In this document: piece after piece, positions 6,406-14,565 of the stretch
How positions within the stretch are numbered: position 1 is the stretch's first letter
Layout: the number at the start of each line of letters is the position of its first letter
DNA from: VRUE01 sp036525295
GTDB lineage: Bacteria; Actinomycetota; Thermoleophilia; Solirubrobacterales; 70-9
Assembly: GCA_036525295.1 (NCBI GenBank)
Contig: DATDAQ010000110.1
Coordinates: forward strand, 1-25,888
Length of the DNA: 25,888 nt
Reading direction: 5' to 3'
Position numbers and translations under genes: made by a program
The notes under the pieces: model-generated
Databases searched by the model: none
Told to the model about the DNA's origin: nothing
What the model saw: only the letters and a program-made list of their open reading frames with translations

Positions 6406-9400
6406 TTGCCAAGCCCGTTCAACAATCAGGGCCTGTTCTCGGACTACTACCTGCTTTCGGTCGTTCCGACGATGGCCGAGTGGGACCAGGCCAAAGAGGA
6501 GGCGAGCGGCGCACGGCAAGCCCTCCGGGATCTCTGGGCGGGGGCCGAGCCGCTCGTCAGTCGACACGAGGGACAAACCGAGGAGCACTGGATACGGCCG
6601 GTGCTGCGGGAGCTTGGGTTCTCCTTCCAAGTGCAAACGGTCGTTGCGGATGCGGCGGGAGTGCTCACCTGGCCCGACTACGCCCTTTTTGACAGCAACA
6701 ATGCAAGGACAGCCGCCGAGGACACTGCAGGGACCTCGGCGTATTTTCGGAACGCCGTTGCCATTGCGGATGCCAAGGTTTGGGACGCGAGCCTGGACCG
6801 CGGAACTTCCGGTGGCTCGCTGCTGGACCGCCGTAATCCCAATTACCAGATCGACGCCTATCTACGCGATACGGGCGCTCGCTGGGGCCTCCTCACGAAC
6901 GGCCGAAAATGGCGCCTTTACACACGCGACACCAGCTATCGCCTTGACTCGTTCCTCGAGGTCGACCTGCTCGAGCTGCTCGACTCCAGCGGTGAGGAGT
7001 TCAACTACTTCTGGCTCTTCTTTCGCGCCGCCGCCTTTCGGGAGCAGCCACGCTCGTTCTTGGATCGGATTCGAGCCGAGAGCACGGAGTACGCCGAAAG
7101 CCTCAGCTCCAGCGTCAAGGAGCGCGTTTACGAAGCGCTGGCGGAGTTCGTCAACGGGTTCTTCGCCTACCCGGCAAATCGGCTCGATCCGGACACGCAA
7201 CTGGACGAAACGTATGCGGCCAGCCTGATTCTTCTCTATCGCATTCTTTTCACACTCTATGCAGAGGCTCACGCACTTCTGCCCTTGGAGAACCCAGGCT
7301 ATAGAGACATCTACAGCATCAAGCGCCTCAAGGAGGAGCTGGCAATGCGGCGCGACCAACAGGTGCCTCTCCTCACCACAGCCGACAATTACTTCGCCGA
7401 CCTCAGCAACCTCTTCTCGGTCCTCTCCGACGGCGCTGAGGAGCTCGACATTCCGGCCTACAACGGTGGCCTGTTCTCCGTCGAGAAGCACCCCTTTCTA
7501 ACCCAGTTCCGCATAGGAGATCGGCATCTCGCGAAAGGCCTGGACCTCCTTGCCCGGGTTCCGAGTGCTGACGGGTCTGCCGCCTTCGTCGACTACAAGA
7601 CCCTTCAGGTCCGGCACCTGGGGGACATATACGAGGGGCTCCTCGAATACGAGGCGCGGTTCGCCGGCGAGGAAATGGTCGCCGTCCGCATCGGGCGTAC
7701 GGAGATCTGGACCCCAGCCACGGAGGCCGATCCGGACGCCGAGATAATCGACAGCGCGCCCGCCGGGACCATCTATCTCGCCACCGGAAACGGCGAACGC
7801 CGGGCCACCGGCTCCTACTACACACCGCAACGAGTAGTCGAAGAGATGGTCGACGACTCGGTCGGCCGGCTCGTCGCCGACCTCGAGGAAAGCCTGGTTG
7901 GCGACGAGCTCATCACAGCCCTGAAGGCACTGCGTGTCTGCGACCCCGCGATGGGCTCGGGGCATTTCCTCGTCGAGGTGGTCGACCATCTCGCCCGAGC
8001 CGTGGTCCGCGCGGGTGGCGAGGCCACCGATCCAGCCGCGACTCAGCTTCAGGCCGTCAAGCGGGACGTCGTCGAGCGCTGCGTCTTCGGGGTCGACCTC
8101 AACCCGCTCGCGGTCGAGCTGGCGAAGCTCTCGCTATGGCTTACGACGGTCGCCCGCGATCGTCCCCTCTCCTTCATCGACGCTCACCTCATCTGCGGGA
8201 ACAGCCTGATCGGAGCAGACATCGCGGAGATGTCAACCCTGAACGGCGCGTCCGACGGGCAGATGAACTTCGTCGAAGACGCTCTCGGCCGCGTGCTGCC
8301 CGACCTCCTCGACCGATCCGGTCGGATCGAGGGCCATCACTCCGACACCATCGACGACGTTCAGGAGAAGGAACGGCTCTTCGAGGAGCTCAACCGGCTA
8401 CGCAGTGGCTTCATTGCAACCGCAGACCTCTGGACCGCAAATCGCCTCGGCCTTGCGGTCACCGAAGACGACTATCTCCAGGCGGTCACCGCGCTGGCAT
8501 CTTGGGGCTCGGACACCGAGCACGATCCAGGGGGGGATCCGGATGTCGCGACGCTCAACGCCCAAACCCACTTCCACCATTGGGAGCTTGCATTCCCCGA
8601 GGTATTCCTCAGCGGCGTCAGGCCGCGCGGGTTCGATGCCGTCGTCACGAATCCACCGTACGTAAGCGCAATCGAGCGGCGAGCAGGCCACACACCGGAG
8701 GAAGACAGGTTCTGGAGGCAACGCTTTTCGTCGGCCCAGGGACCGTTCGACATGTACCTGCTGTTCATGGAGCTGGCGCTTAAGCTCACACGCGAGGGCG
8801 GCTGGGTGAGCTTGATCACCCCCAACAAGTTCCTGGCAGCTCCCTACGCCAGTGGCTTCCGGCAGTACGTCGTCGATCATCACTCCGTGATTCGGCTCGT
8901 CGATGCGAGCAGAGTGCCAGTCTTCGACGACCCGAGCGTCTACCCAGTCATCACACTCTTCAGAGCCGGGAGCGAAGTTCCCATCTTCGTAGAGGTACTC
9001 AGGCTCGACAGCGAAGAGAGCCTGGAGCAGATCGCGGCCCACAGCTCCAATTCGCTGACCAGGCTGCCGGAAAACATCTGGGCGTTCCTGCTGCTCGAAG
9101 AGGCTGAGCTTCTGGTCTCCCTGGCGGAAAGGCACAAAGAGCTCGAGGGTCGCTATGGACTGCGCGCGGTGGCGTCGACCTCGGCCGCCGAGGCAGAGCG
9201 CTTTGGCGCCGAGATCAGAGAGGAGCAGCTCGCCACCTCCCCGGGCTGGAAAGTCATCGGCACCGGAACGATCTCCGCTTTCTGCGGCGAATGGGGAGTG
9301 TCGCGATTCACCCATCGTGGCAATCACTTCCTGCGCCCGGTGTTGCCCTTCAGATCCGAATGCGTATCGGACAATCGCCGCAACCAGTACTGGGCGCCGA

Positions 9401-10137
9401 AGCTTATTTTCAAGAAGCTATGCAACCGGTTGGAAGCACAGCTCGACCCCGACGGAACATACGCCTCGCTCAACACGAATTTCGTCCTGCCGGGAGAGGT
9501 CGACCCCTATGCCTTGGCCGCCATCCTGCACAGCTCGCTGCTCTCCTGGATCTACGAAGGGTATTTCGGCGCGCTTCGCATGGGCGGTGGGTATCTCCAG
9601 GTTCAAGCGCCCCAGCTCAGGGTGCTTCCGGTGCCGGACCTACCCGTCGGGACCGATCCAACATCCGGATCCGAGTCGCTCTACGAGCGGCTGTGTGAGC
9701 TCGGACAAGCGTGGCACACATTGGCCGCCCAGCTCGCCGCGACCCGTGAGCAATTTGCCGCCGAGATGCTCGGAGCGCTCGGGCTGCAGGACCGGCGCGA
9801 GGAGGAACCGGCGTTCGTCCTGCCGCGATGGTCGGCGATCGTCGGTGCAGTCGAGGCACCGGACGTCGATGACCTGGCGGCTTTCTGGCCGCCGGTGACG
9901 AGGACCGCTCGCCAGCTCAACGTTGATCTCACCCCCCGGCGCAAAGGGGATGTCCTGGAGGCCGCACAACGTGCAAGGCCGGACCTGATTGCCGGTGGCG
10001 AACGCCTGGGCGGGCTTCGCGACGAGGTCGACGACGCGGTCTTCGAGCTCTACGGGTTGTCAGAGGATGAGGCCGCCGTGGTCAGGTCCGGGCACAGCGC
10101 AGCGCCAGCCCTGGCGGCAGTCGAGGACGAACAATGA
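6406..10137 (+). CDS. Type IIG-like restriction-modification fusion (Eco57I/TaqI_C type)
   Basis: A 1243-residue protein carrying nuclease, adenine methyltransferase and target-recognition parts. N-terminal part: NQGLFSDYYL (7-16), then a PD-(D/E)xK-like core, PD (90-91) with DAK (122-124), followed by NPNYQIDAYL and WGLLTNGRKWRLY (160-172), as in Type IIG enzymes. Middle: TGSYYTPQ (468-475), SAM motif I DPAMGSGHFL (513-522), FGVDLNPLAVELAKLSLWL (561-579) and the catalytic motif IV NPPY (749-752) of N6-adenine methylases. C-terminal: a TaqI-like specificity region (about 990-1075, YWAPKLIFKK to RMGGGYLQVQ). It should methylate adenine in one sequence and cut unmethylated DNA nearby. TTG is chosen over the ATG at 6472 because the LFSDYYL motif precedes that ATG and TAGGCT sits 7 bases upstream. 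Base use is less GC-rich than the neighbours, which suggests transfer. A BREX PglX-type role is less likely, as no other BREX genes are present. Confidence 0.88.
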   Translation: MPSPFNNQGLFSDYYLLSVVPTMAEWDQAKEEASGARQALRDLWAGAEPLVSRHEGQTEEHWIRPVLRELGFSFQVQTVVADAAGVLTWPDYALFDSNNARTAAEDTAGTSAYFRNAVAIADAKVWDASLDRGTSGGSLLDRRNPNYQIDAYLRDTGARWGLLTNGRKWRLYTRDTSYRLDSFLEVDLLELLDSSGEEFNYFWLFFRAAAFREQPRSFLDRIRAESTEYAESLSSSVKERVYEALAEFVNGFFAYPANRLDPDTQLDETYAASLILLYRILFTLYAEAHALLPLENPGYRDIYSIKRLKEELAMRRDQQVPLLTTADNYFADLSNLFSVLSDGAEELDIPAYNGGLFSVEKHPFLTQFRIGDRHLAKGLDLLARVPSADGSAAFVDYKTLQVRHLGDIYEGLLEYEARFAGEEMVAVRIGRTEIWTPATEADPDAEIIDSAPAGTIYLATGNGERRATGSYYTPQRVVEEMVDDSVGRLVADLEESLVGDELITALKALRVCDPAMGSGHFLVEVVDHLARAVVRAGGEATDPAATQLQAVKRDVVERCVFGVDLNPLAVELAKLSLWLTTVARDRPLSFIDAHLICGNSLIGADIAEMSTLNGASDGQMNFVEDALGRVLPDLLDRSGRIEGHHSDTIDDVQEKERLFEELNRLRSGFIATADLWTANRLGLAVTEDDYLQAVTALASWGSDTEHDPGGDPDVATLNAQTHFHHWELAFPEVFLSGVRPRGFDAVVTNPPYVSAIERRAGHTPEEDRFWRQRFSSAQGPFDMYLLFMELALKLTREGGWVSLITPNKFLAAPYASGFRQYVVDHHSVIRLVDASRVPVFDDPSVYPVITLFRAGSEVPIFVEVLRLDSEESLEQIAAHSSNSLTRLPENIWAFLLLEEAELLVSLAERHKELEGRYGLRAVASTSAAEAERFGAEIREEQLATSPGWKVIGTGTISAFCGEWGVSRFTHRGNHFLRPVLPFRSECVSDNRRNQYWAPKLIFKKLCNRLEAQLDPDGTYASLNTNFVLPGEVDPYALAAILHSSLLSWIYEGYFGALRMGGGYLQVQAPQLRVLPVPDLPVGTDPTSGSESLYERLCELGQAWHTLAAQLAATREQFAAEMLGALGLQDRREEEPAFVLPRWSAIVGAVEAPDVDDLAAFWPPVTRTARQLNVDLTPRRKGDVLEAAQRARPDLIAGGERLGGLRDEVDDAVFELYGLSEDEAAVVRSGHSAAPALAAVEDEQ

Positions 10138-10182
10138 CTGTGATGGGAGCACCGGTCCAAGAAGGGCCGCTAGGAACTACTG

Positions 10183-12468
10183 CTAAGAGTCGGTCTGGTA
10201 CTCGAAGAGCGAGATGCTCCCGTTGTCCCAGGCAGCCTCGAAACTGTCCAGCGGTATCTCCGAGGCGCGTATCGAATCGACGGTCCCGGCGAGCACCGAG
10301 TTAAGCGGCGGCACCTCATAGGTCCTGTCGTCGTCGGCAATGACGCGGGCGTGCATCGCGCGCGCCTGGTCCGCCGGCAGGACACGCCATTCGCTGGCAA
10401 CTCCGAGCCGCTCGGTCTCCGCGGCAAAGCGCTGGAAAGCCTTCTTCGTCTTGCTGGAAAGGTTCGCCGGGCCCGACAGCAGCCTCACTTCGTCGACTTG
10501 ATCGAGTGGCAGCTCGTCGCTGAGCAGTTCGAGCGCCTTGCGATCCATGTGCTGCTCGTACCAGAGAACGGTGCCGCGGAGCTGACGGATCACGCGGCGG
10601 ATCGCGAGGTCGTTCGAAAATGGCGTATCCGGGTGCAGGTAGGTGTCGCCGAGTGTCGGCAGCAGCCCCGGCGCACCATCGCCGGTCGGCTCGGGAGCGG
10701 CGCCTATCGTCTCGAAGCCCTTGCGGATCACCTCCGCGATCAGTCCGCGCCGCTGCTCGAGGAACTCGTCGTAGTCCATCTCGGCCCAACCGTCGGGCAG
10801 GGCATGGTGAAAGAGATCCTCAGGAGAGAACTGAGCCGCGTATTGCGGCCAGTAGGTCGCCGGCGCCGTGCTCGAGATCTCGATGTTCTCGGGCCACTCG
10901 ACGTAGGAGAGGTTGGCGATCTGGTTGACGTTGCGAGTCCCGGTGACGCCCAGCGACTCGAGGTACTTACGGGGAAAGAGATGATGACGCTCTACCGGCT
11001 CCTTCTTTTGCTGCAGCACGGGGTCAAACAGGTCCCGCAGGAGCACCGCCGCCTTCTGCTCGCCGTTGGAACCAACGACAAAAGGTGGAACCCGGGCATT
11101 CAACAGGCACAACGAGGCCGCGTAGGCGAAGAGGCCCGGCCCTCGCGCGGCGGACGTCGAGAGACCCTGAGGCAGGGTGATCTCCCAGTAGTCGGACGTC
11201 AGCGACCTGGAGATCACCTGCCGCAGCCGCTCCAGGTACTCCTCGCCCGTGGCCGCCTCGGTGAAAGCCTGCACGTCCTGGGTGATCTGGGTCTCGAACG
11301 AACCGGTATAGCGCCCGGTCAGCGACGACATGAAGAAGTAGCGGGCAATCGTCGTGCGCAGCTCGCTGTGCGAGAGGCCGTATTCCCGGCCGATGAGATA
11401 CAGCGAGTAGACGAGGACCACATTGTTCACCGAGGAGATCTCGCTCGAGCGGCGGAAACCGGCCGACATCAGCGCCTTGACGTACTCATGCCAGCTGGTC
11501 AGGTCGAGCACGACGTCGATCGCGGCGGTCAGCTTGTCGAGCTGAGCCTCGCGGTCACCCTCGGCCAGCGTGACGTCGCCATCGATGCTGGCGCCCCGGA
11601 GCAGCGCCAGAACCGACTGTAGCCGCCCCCGCTGGAACGCAACCAGGACCGCAACGCGGAGGAGCTGGTCGGGGCTCGGCTCCACAAGGTGGTTGTAGGG
11701 ACTGGGCGTTTGGTCGGCGGGGACGATCCTCGACGAGCGCGCAAACCCTTCCAGGCGACGCCGATCGTCGTCGCGAAAGACCGAGAGCAAGGTCAGGATG
11801 AAATCGGCCTGGGTGAGTTCCGTGCCACCGGAGTTGACGCGGAGGAAGATCTCCGCCACCTGATCCTCGCGCACCTCGTGACCGATGCGGACCGCCTGAA
11901 AGGGGTAGTCCTCGAGGCCGCGCAGCCGGCTGAGGGCTCCGCGGAGCGCCTTCTCTCCATCGCCTTCGACTGTCTCCGGGCGGGCCCTCCGCAAGCGGTC
12001 GACAAAGGCATCGATCACCTCCCAATCCTCGCCCGTCCACAGCGCGGTTATGTCGGGGAGGAATTCGGGATCCTTTTCGATCGCCGCGTCAGCGACCTCG
12101 AAGCGCCCATCTCGAGGACGAAAGGCCAATTTGATCCGCCCCCGACTGAAGTCGTTGAAGGTGACCTCCTCTCCCTTGATAACCGCGTAGAGGCTCGTCA
12201 AGCGTTGCTGACCATCGACGATGAACTCCGTTGGAGTGTGCTGCTTGCCGTCCTTGCCGATGAACTTGCTGTTCACATCGGCGGCATTCCAAAGCATCAG
12301 GTAGCCGACCGGAAAGCCGCGGTACATCGAGTCGAGCAGATCCCGGACGGCGCGCTTCTTCCACACAAACGGACGCTGGAGCTCGGGGAGGGCCAGCTTG
12401 CCCAGATCGATGTCGCCGATCAGCTGGCTCAGGTTGTAGGAGCCAGCCTGGAAGATCGTCTTGGCCAT
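10183..12468 (-). CDS. DUF262 + HNH (GmrD-like) protein with PLD-like C-terminus
   Basis: A 761-residue protein. The N-terminal GmrS/DUF262 domain (about 10-300) has LPELQRPFVWK (27-37), the nucleotide-hydrolysis motif DGQQR (85-89) and FLRVNSGGTELTQADF (208-223). A helical middle is followed by a DUF1524/GmrD-like HNH region with RHHLFPRKYL (494-503) and RNVNQIANLSYVEWPEN (512-528). The last 140 residues look like a phospholipase-D-type domain: YEQHMDRKALELLSDELP, VRLLSG and MHARVIADDD (705-714), where HxR replaces the usual HxK. GmrSD and SspE, which share the first two domains, cut or nick foreign or modified DNA. Here the neighbour is a methyltransferase-nuclease, so sensing of modification is a reasonable guess. 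It converges on that gene with a 45-base gap holding no clear hairpin. TAGGGT lies 6 bases before the ATG. Confidence 0.85.
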   Translation of the reverse strand: MAKTIFQAGSYNLSQLIGDIDLGKLALPELQRPFVWKKRAVRDLLDSMYRGFPVGYLMLWNAADVNSKFIGKDGKQHTPTEFIVDGQQRLTSLYAVIKGEEVTFNDFSRGRIKLAFRPRDGRFEVADAAIEKDPEFLPDITALWTGEDWEVIDAFVDRLRRARPETVEGDGEKALRGALSRLRGLEDYPFQAVRIGHEVREDQVAEIFLRVNSGGTELTQADFILTLLSVFRDDDRRRLEGFARSSRIVPADQTPSPYNHLVEPSPDQLLRVAVLVAFQRGRLQSVLALLRGASIDGDVTLAEGDREAQLDKLTAAIDVVLDLTSWHEYVKALMSAGFRRSSEISSVNNVVLVYSLYLIGREYGLSHSELRTTIARYFFMSSLTGRYTGSFETQITQDVQAFTEAATGEEYLERLRQVISRSLTSDYWEITLPQGLSTSAARGPGLFAYAASLCLLNARVPPFVVGSNGEQKAAVLLRDLFDPVLQQKKEPVERHHLFPRKYLESLGVTGTRNVNQIANLSYVEWPENIEISSTAPATYWPQYAAQFSPEDLFHHALPDGWAEMDYDEFLEQRRGLIAEVIRKGFETIGAAPEPTGDGAPGLLPTLGDTYLHPDTPFSNDLAIRRVIRQLRGTVLWYEQHMDRKALELLSDELPLDQVDEVRLLSGPANLSSKTKKAFQRFAAETERLGVASEWRVLPADQARAMHARVIADDDRTYEVPPLNSVLAGTVDSIRASEIPLDSFEAAWDNGSISLFEYQTDS

Positions 12469-12474
12469 TCCGGA

Positions 12475-12480
12475 ACCCTA
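12475..12480 (-). promoter_or_regulatory. Possible -10 box TAGGGT of the DUF262 gene
   Basis: On the minus strand TAGGGT is followed by 6 bases and the ATG at 12468. It lies in the 23-base gap after the VOC gene, so the DUF262 gene can have its own promoter even though it is on the same strand. Confidence 0.4.
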
Positions 12481-12491
12481 GATCACTGCCC

Positions 12492-12872
12492 CTATCCCTG
12501 CTCCAGTACCGAGAGGATGTTCCCGGCCGGGTCCTTGAACCAGGCGACCTGGGGGCCGGGGCCGCGGGCGATGCCCTTCTCGTCCTGGCTGAAGCCGTCG
12601 TAGCGCTCGAAGGTCACACCCTTGCCGGAGAGCTCGTCGACGGCGGCGTCGACGTCGTCGACTTCGAAGTTGAGGATCGTGTAGACGGCGGGGGCAAAGT
12701 CCTCTTTGCGGTAGACGAGGACCTGGTGGTCGCCGGCGAGCTGGAGCGAGATCAGGCCGTGCTCCTCGCTGAGATCGGCGGTCCCGAGCCCGAGCGTCTC
12801 CCCGTAGAACCGCTTCGCCGCCTCGACGTCGTCGACCGCGAAGCTGCTGGTTGCCTTGGTGCTCGCGAACAT
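12492..12872 (-). CDS. VOC-family (glyoxalase/bleomycin-resistance fold) protein
   Basis: A 126-residue protein with the vicinal-oxygen-chelate layout of two beta-alpha-beta-beta-beta modules: FAVDDVEAAKRFYGETLGL (11-29) opens the first, ILNFEVDDVDAAVDEL (66-81) the second, and VAWFKDPAGNILSVLEQ (109-125) closes it. VOC proteins bind a divalent metal or small ligand and act as isomerases, dioxygenases or drug-binding proteins; the exact role cannot be read here. One of the few genes in the window with a good ribosome binding site (AAAGGAG, 6 bases before the ATG). It lies 28 bases after the small gene at 12901-13248 on the same strand and 23 bases before the DUF262 gene. Confidence 0.88.
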   Translation of the reverse strand: MFASTKATSSFAVDDVEAAKRFYGETLGLGTADLSEEHGLISLQLAGDHQVLVYRKEDFAPAVYTILNFEVDDVDAAVDELSGKGVTFERYDGFSQDEKGIARGPGPQVAWFKDPAGNILSVLEQG

Positions 12873-12900
12873 GCTGGCTCCTTTCGTTGGTCTGTTCTCG

Positions 12901-13248
12901 CTACCCGGAGAGCTCCGGGATATAGCGCCTCAGGTGCGCGTCGATCGTCTCACGCACCCATTGCTGGGTCGCGGGGTCGGCCATGCGGTAGCGGCCGAGG
13001 AGCAGCTTCTGGCCCTCCAGCGGCAGCCCGGCGATCTCCCAGCCGACCGCGAGGCGCTCGAACAGCTGCTCCGAGCGGCGGTGCCAGGCATCGTCCTGCG
13101 TCGTCGCCGCGGTCGCCGGCCCCTCTTCGAGCTTGGCGACCGTGGCCGCACTGAGCGTCTCGCGCAGGATCAGCTTGTTCCCGTCCGCATCGACGTACTC
13201 GACGGTCGGCGCCTTGCGCCGCGGCGCCCGCTTCCTCCGCTTCGCCAT
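12901..13248 (-). CDS. Small conserved-looking hypothetical protein
   Basis: 115 residues, not recognised. It starts with a very basic tail (MAKRRKRAPRRK), then a short beta-rich stretch (VEYVDADGNKLILRETLS) followed by helices with DDAWHRRSEQLFERLAVGWEIAG and a final amphipathic helix near RRYIPELSG. The basic N-terminus suggests contact with nucleic acid or ribosome; that is inference. It diverges from the Vps62-like gene with 54 bases between starts, and the VOC gene follows on the same strand. GAGACT lies 7 bases before its ATG. The coding call rests on codon pattern, layout and the absence of a better frame. Confidence 0.7.
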   Translation of the reverse strand: MAKRRKRAPRRKAPTVEYVDADGNKLILRETLSAATVAKLEEGPATAATTQDDAWHRRSEQLFERLAVGWEIAGLPLEGQKLLLGRYRMADPATQQWVRETIDAHLRRYIPELSG

Positions 13249-13255
13249 CGCGCCC

Positions 13256-13261
13256 AGTCTC
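13256..13261 (-). promoter_or_regulatory. Possible -10 box GAGACT of the 13248 gene
   Basis: Minus-strand GAGACT ends 7 bases before the ATG at 13248, matching the spacing at other starts in the window. The same hexamer lies before budA. Confidence 0.3.
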
Positions 13262-13289
13262 GCAGGCGACGCCTCGGCTGGCCCCGTGA

Positions 13290-13295
13290 AAGGAT
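13290..13295 (+). promoter_or_regulatory. Possible -10 box AAGGAT of the Vps62-like gene
   Basis: AAGGAT is followed by exactly 7 bases and the ATG at 13303. It supports that ATG over the in-frame starts further upstream, which would run antisense through the 12901-13248 gene. Confidence 0.4.
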
Positions 13296-13302
13296 CGATC
13301 CG

Positions 13303-14565
13303 ATGTCGTCGATCGATCAGTCGGGCTCGCTGGCGCTCTCAAAAGAGAGGCGGCTGGAGCTGCTGCGCCGCTTCGCCCCACGGCTCCACTTCGATGCGCT
13401 CGAGCGCTGGCGCCCGAGCCTTGCCAACCCCTACTTGGAGCGCTCCGCCTTCGTCGGCGAGGACGAACAGACGGCCCCGGGAACGCCGCCCGCGGAGGCG
13501 GCGATGCTCGAACGCCTGGAAGAGCTCAAATCGAAGCTCAACCCCCTCGATCGCCAGCCGGACCACAGGCCACAGAAGCGCAGCAACGCACTGCTGCAGG
13601 CCTACGCGCCCGCGCAGGACCTCGCAACGGGGGGCACCTGCTACGGCCGCATCGTCGCCGGCGGCACCAACACGAAGTTCCTCCAGTACTGGCTCTTCTA
13701 CGTCGACAACCCCTGCGTGCTGCCACCGGGCCGCCACGACGGCGACTGGGAGCTCGTCCAGGTGCGGGCCGAGCTCCTCGATGGCAGTTTCGAAGCGACG
13801 CATGTAACGCTCGCCGGGCATGGCAAGCCCGTCACCAGACCATTCGAATCGAGGTCGGGCGGCCCCGACGTCTACGTCGCCGTCGACTCTCATGCCTCCT
13901 ACCACGAGCGGGGGGCGCATCCGATGCTGCCCCTCTCCGACGTCAGCGTCCCCGACCCACCCGATCCGGGACTTATGCCCGAGATCGTCCTCCTCCCGCT
14001 GGATGAGACGCAGCTGGACTGGGCGCACTGGCACGGGCGCTGGGGCATGGACCGCGGGGTGGGAACCTGGCTGGCGCTCCAGCTGCGGATGAAGCGCACG
14101 CCCTCCTACATGCGGCGGCTGAACAGAGTCGGCGCCGGCGAGAGCCCGCCGAGCCCCGGGCGCCAGGGCGCGAGCTGGAGCCAGCCCCGATCCTTCGAGC
14201 TGCGCGGGACCCAGCGCCGCTGGACCAACGTCGCCGTGCAGCGGCTCGCCCACTTCATCGGCAAGGCGACCTGGCCGAGATCGCCGCTGGAGGTCGCCGT
14301 CACCGAGGTCGCTTCCGGGTCCTACGCGATCGAGGCGAGGCCCACCGGACACCTGGCCCGCCGCGTGACGCTGGTCTCGGTCGCGTTCTGGGAAGAGCGC
14401 CCAGACGGCGCTCGCCGCAGCCTGGCCATGCACAGCGTGCCGCCCGGCGAGCTCGCCGGTCCGTTCGCGATACCCCACGAGGGCCGGCTGCGCTGGCGCG
14501 CGGCCGGCTACAACCGCCTGCGCCAGCGCGGCGAACCGATCGGCCCCGGCGAGCCCGCTCAGTAG
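13303..14565 (+). CDS. Vps62/DUF946-like protein
   Basis: A 420-residue soluble protein with no signal peptide. The centre matches the Vps62-related pattern: LQYWLFYVDNPC (127-138), HDGDWELVQV (145-154), HVTLAGHGKPV (167-177) and DVYVAVDSHASYHERGAHP (189-207). The spaced His, Asp and Glu residues of HDGDWE and SHASYH look like a conserved site, but the biochemical function of the family is not established; the name comes from a yeast vacuolar sorting gene. The last 100 residues resemble a beta-sandwich. The frame is open upstream to 12856, but that part is antisense to two genes, and AAGGAT 7 bases before 13303 fixes the start. Its 3' end overlaps the convergent arfB gene by 7 bases. Confidence 0.75.
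   Translation: MSSIDQSGSLALSKERRLELLRRFAPRLHFDALERWRPSLANPYLERSAFVGEDEQTAPGTPPAEAAMLERLEELKSKLNPLDRQPDHRPQKRSNALLQAYAPAQDLATGGTCYGRIVAGGTNTKFLQYWLFYVDNPCVLPPGRHDGDWELVQVRAELLDGSFEATHVTLAGHGKPVTRPFESRSGGPDVYVAVDSHASYHERGAHPMLPLSDVSVPDPPDPGLMPEIVLLPLDETQLDWAHWHGRWGMDRGVGTWLALQLRMKRTPSYMRRLNRVGAGESPPSPGRQGASWSQPRSFELRGTQRRWTNVAVQRLAHFIGKATWPRSPLEVAVTEVASGSYAIEARPTGHLARRVTLVSVAFWEERPDGARRSLAMHSVPPGELAGPFAIPHEGRLRWRAAGYNRLRQRGEPIGPGEPAQ

Noticed and set aside
6345..12500. An attachment-site repeat of the tRNA-Val 3' end flanking the defence genes
   Set aside because: I searched by eye for the T-arm/acceptor sequence after 12468 and elsewhere and found no second copy; no integrase gene is present.
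12856..13302. Upstream extension of the Vps62-like frame
   Set aside because: It would cover the 12901-13248 gene in antisense and lacks family-like sequence; AAGGAT 7 bases before the ATG at 13303 supports the shorter form.
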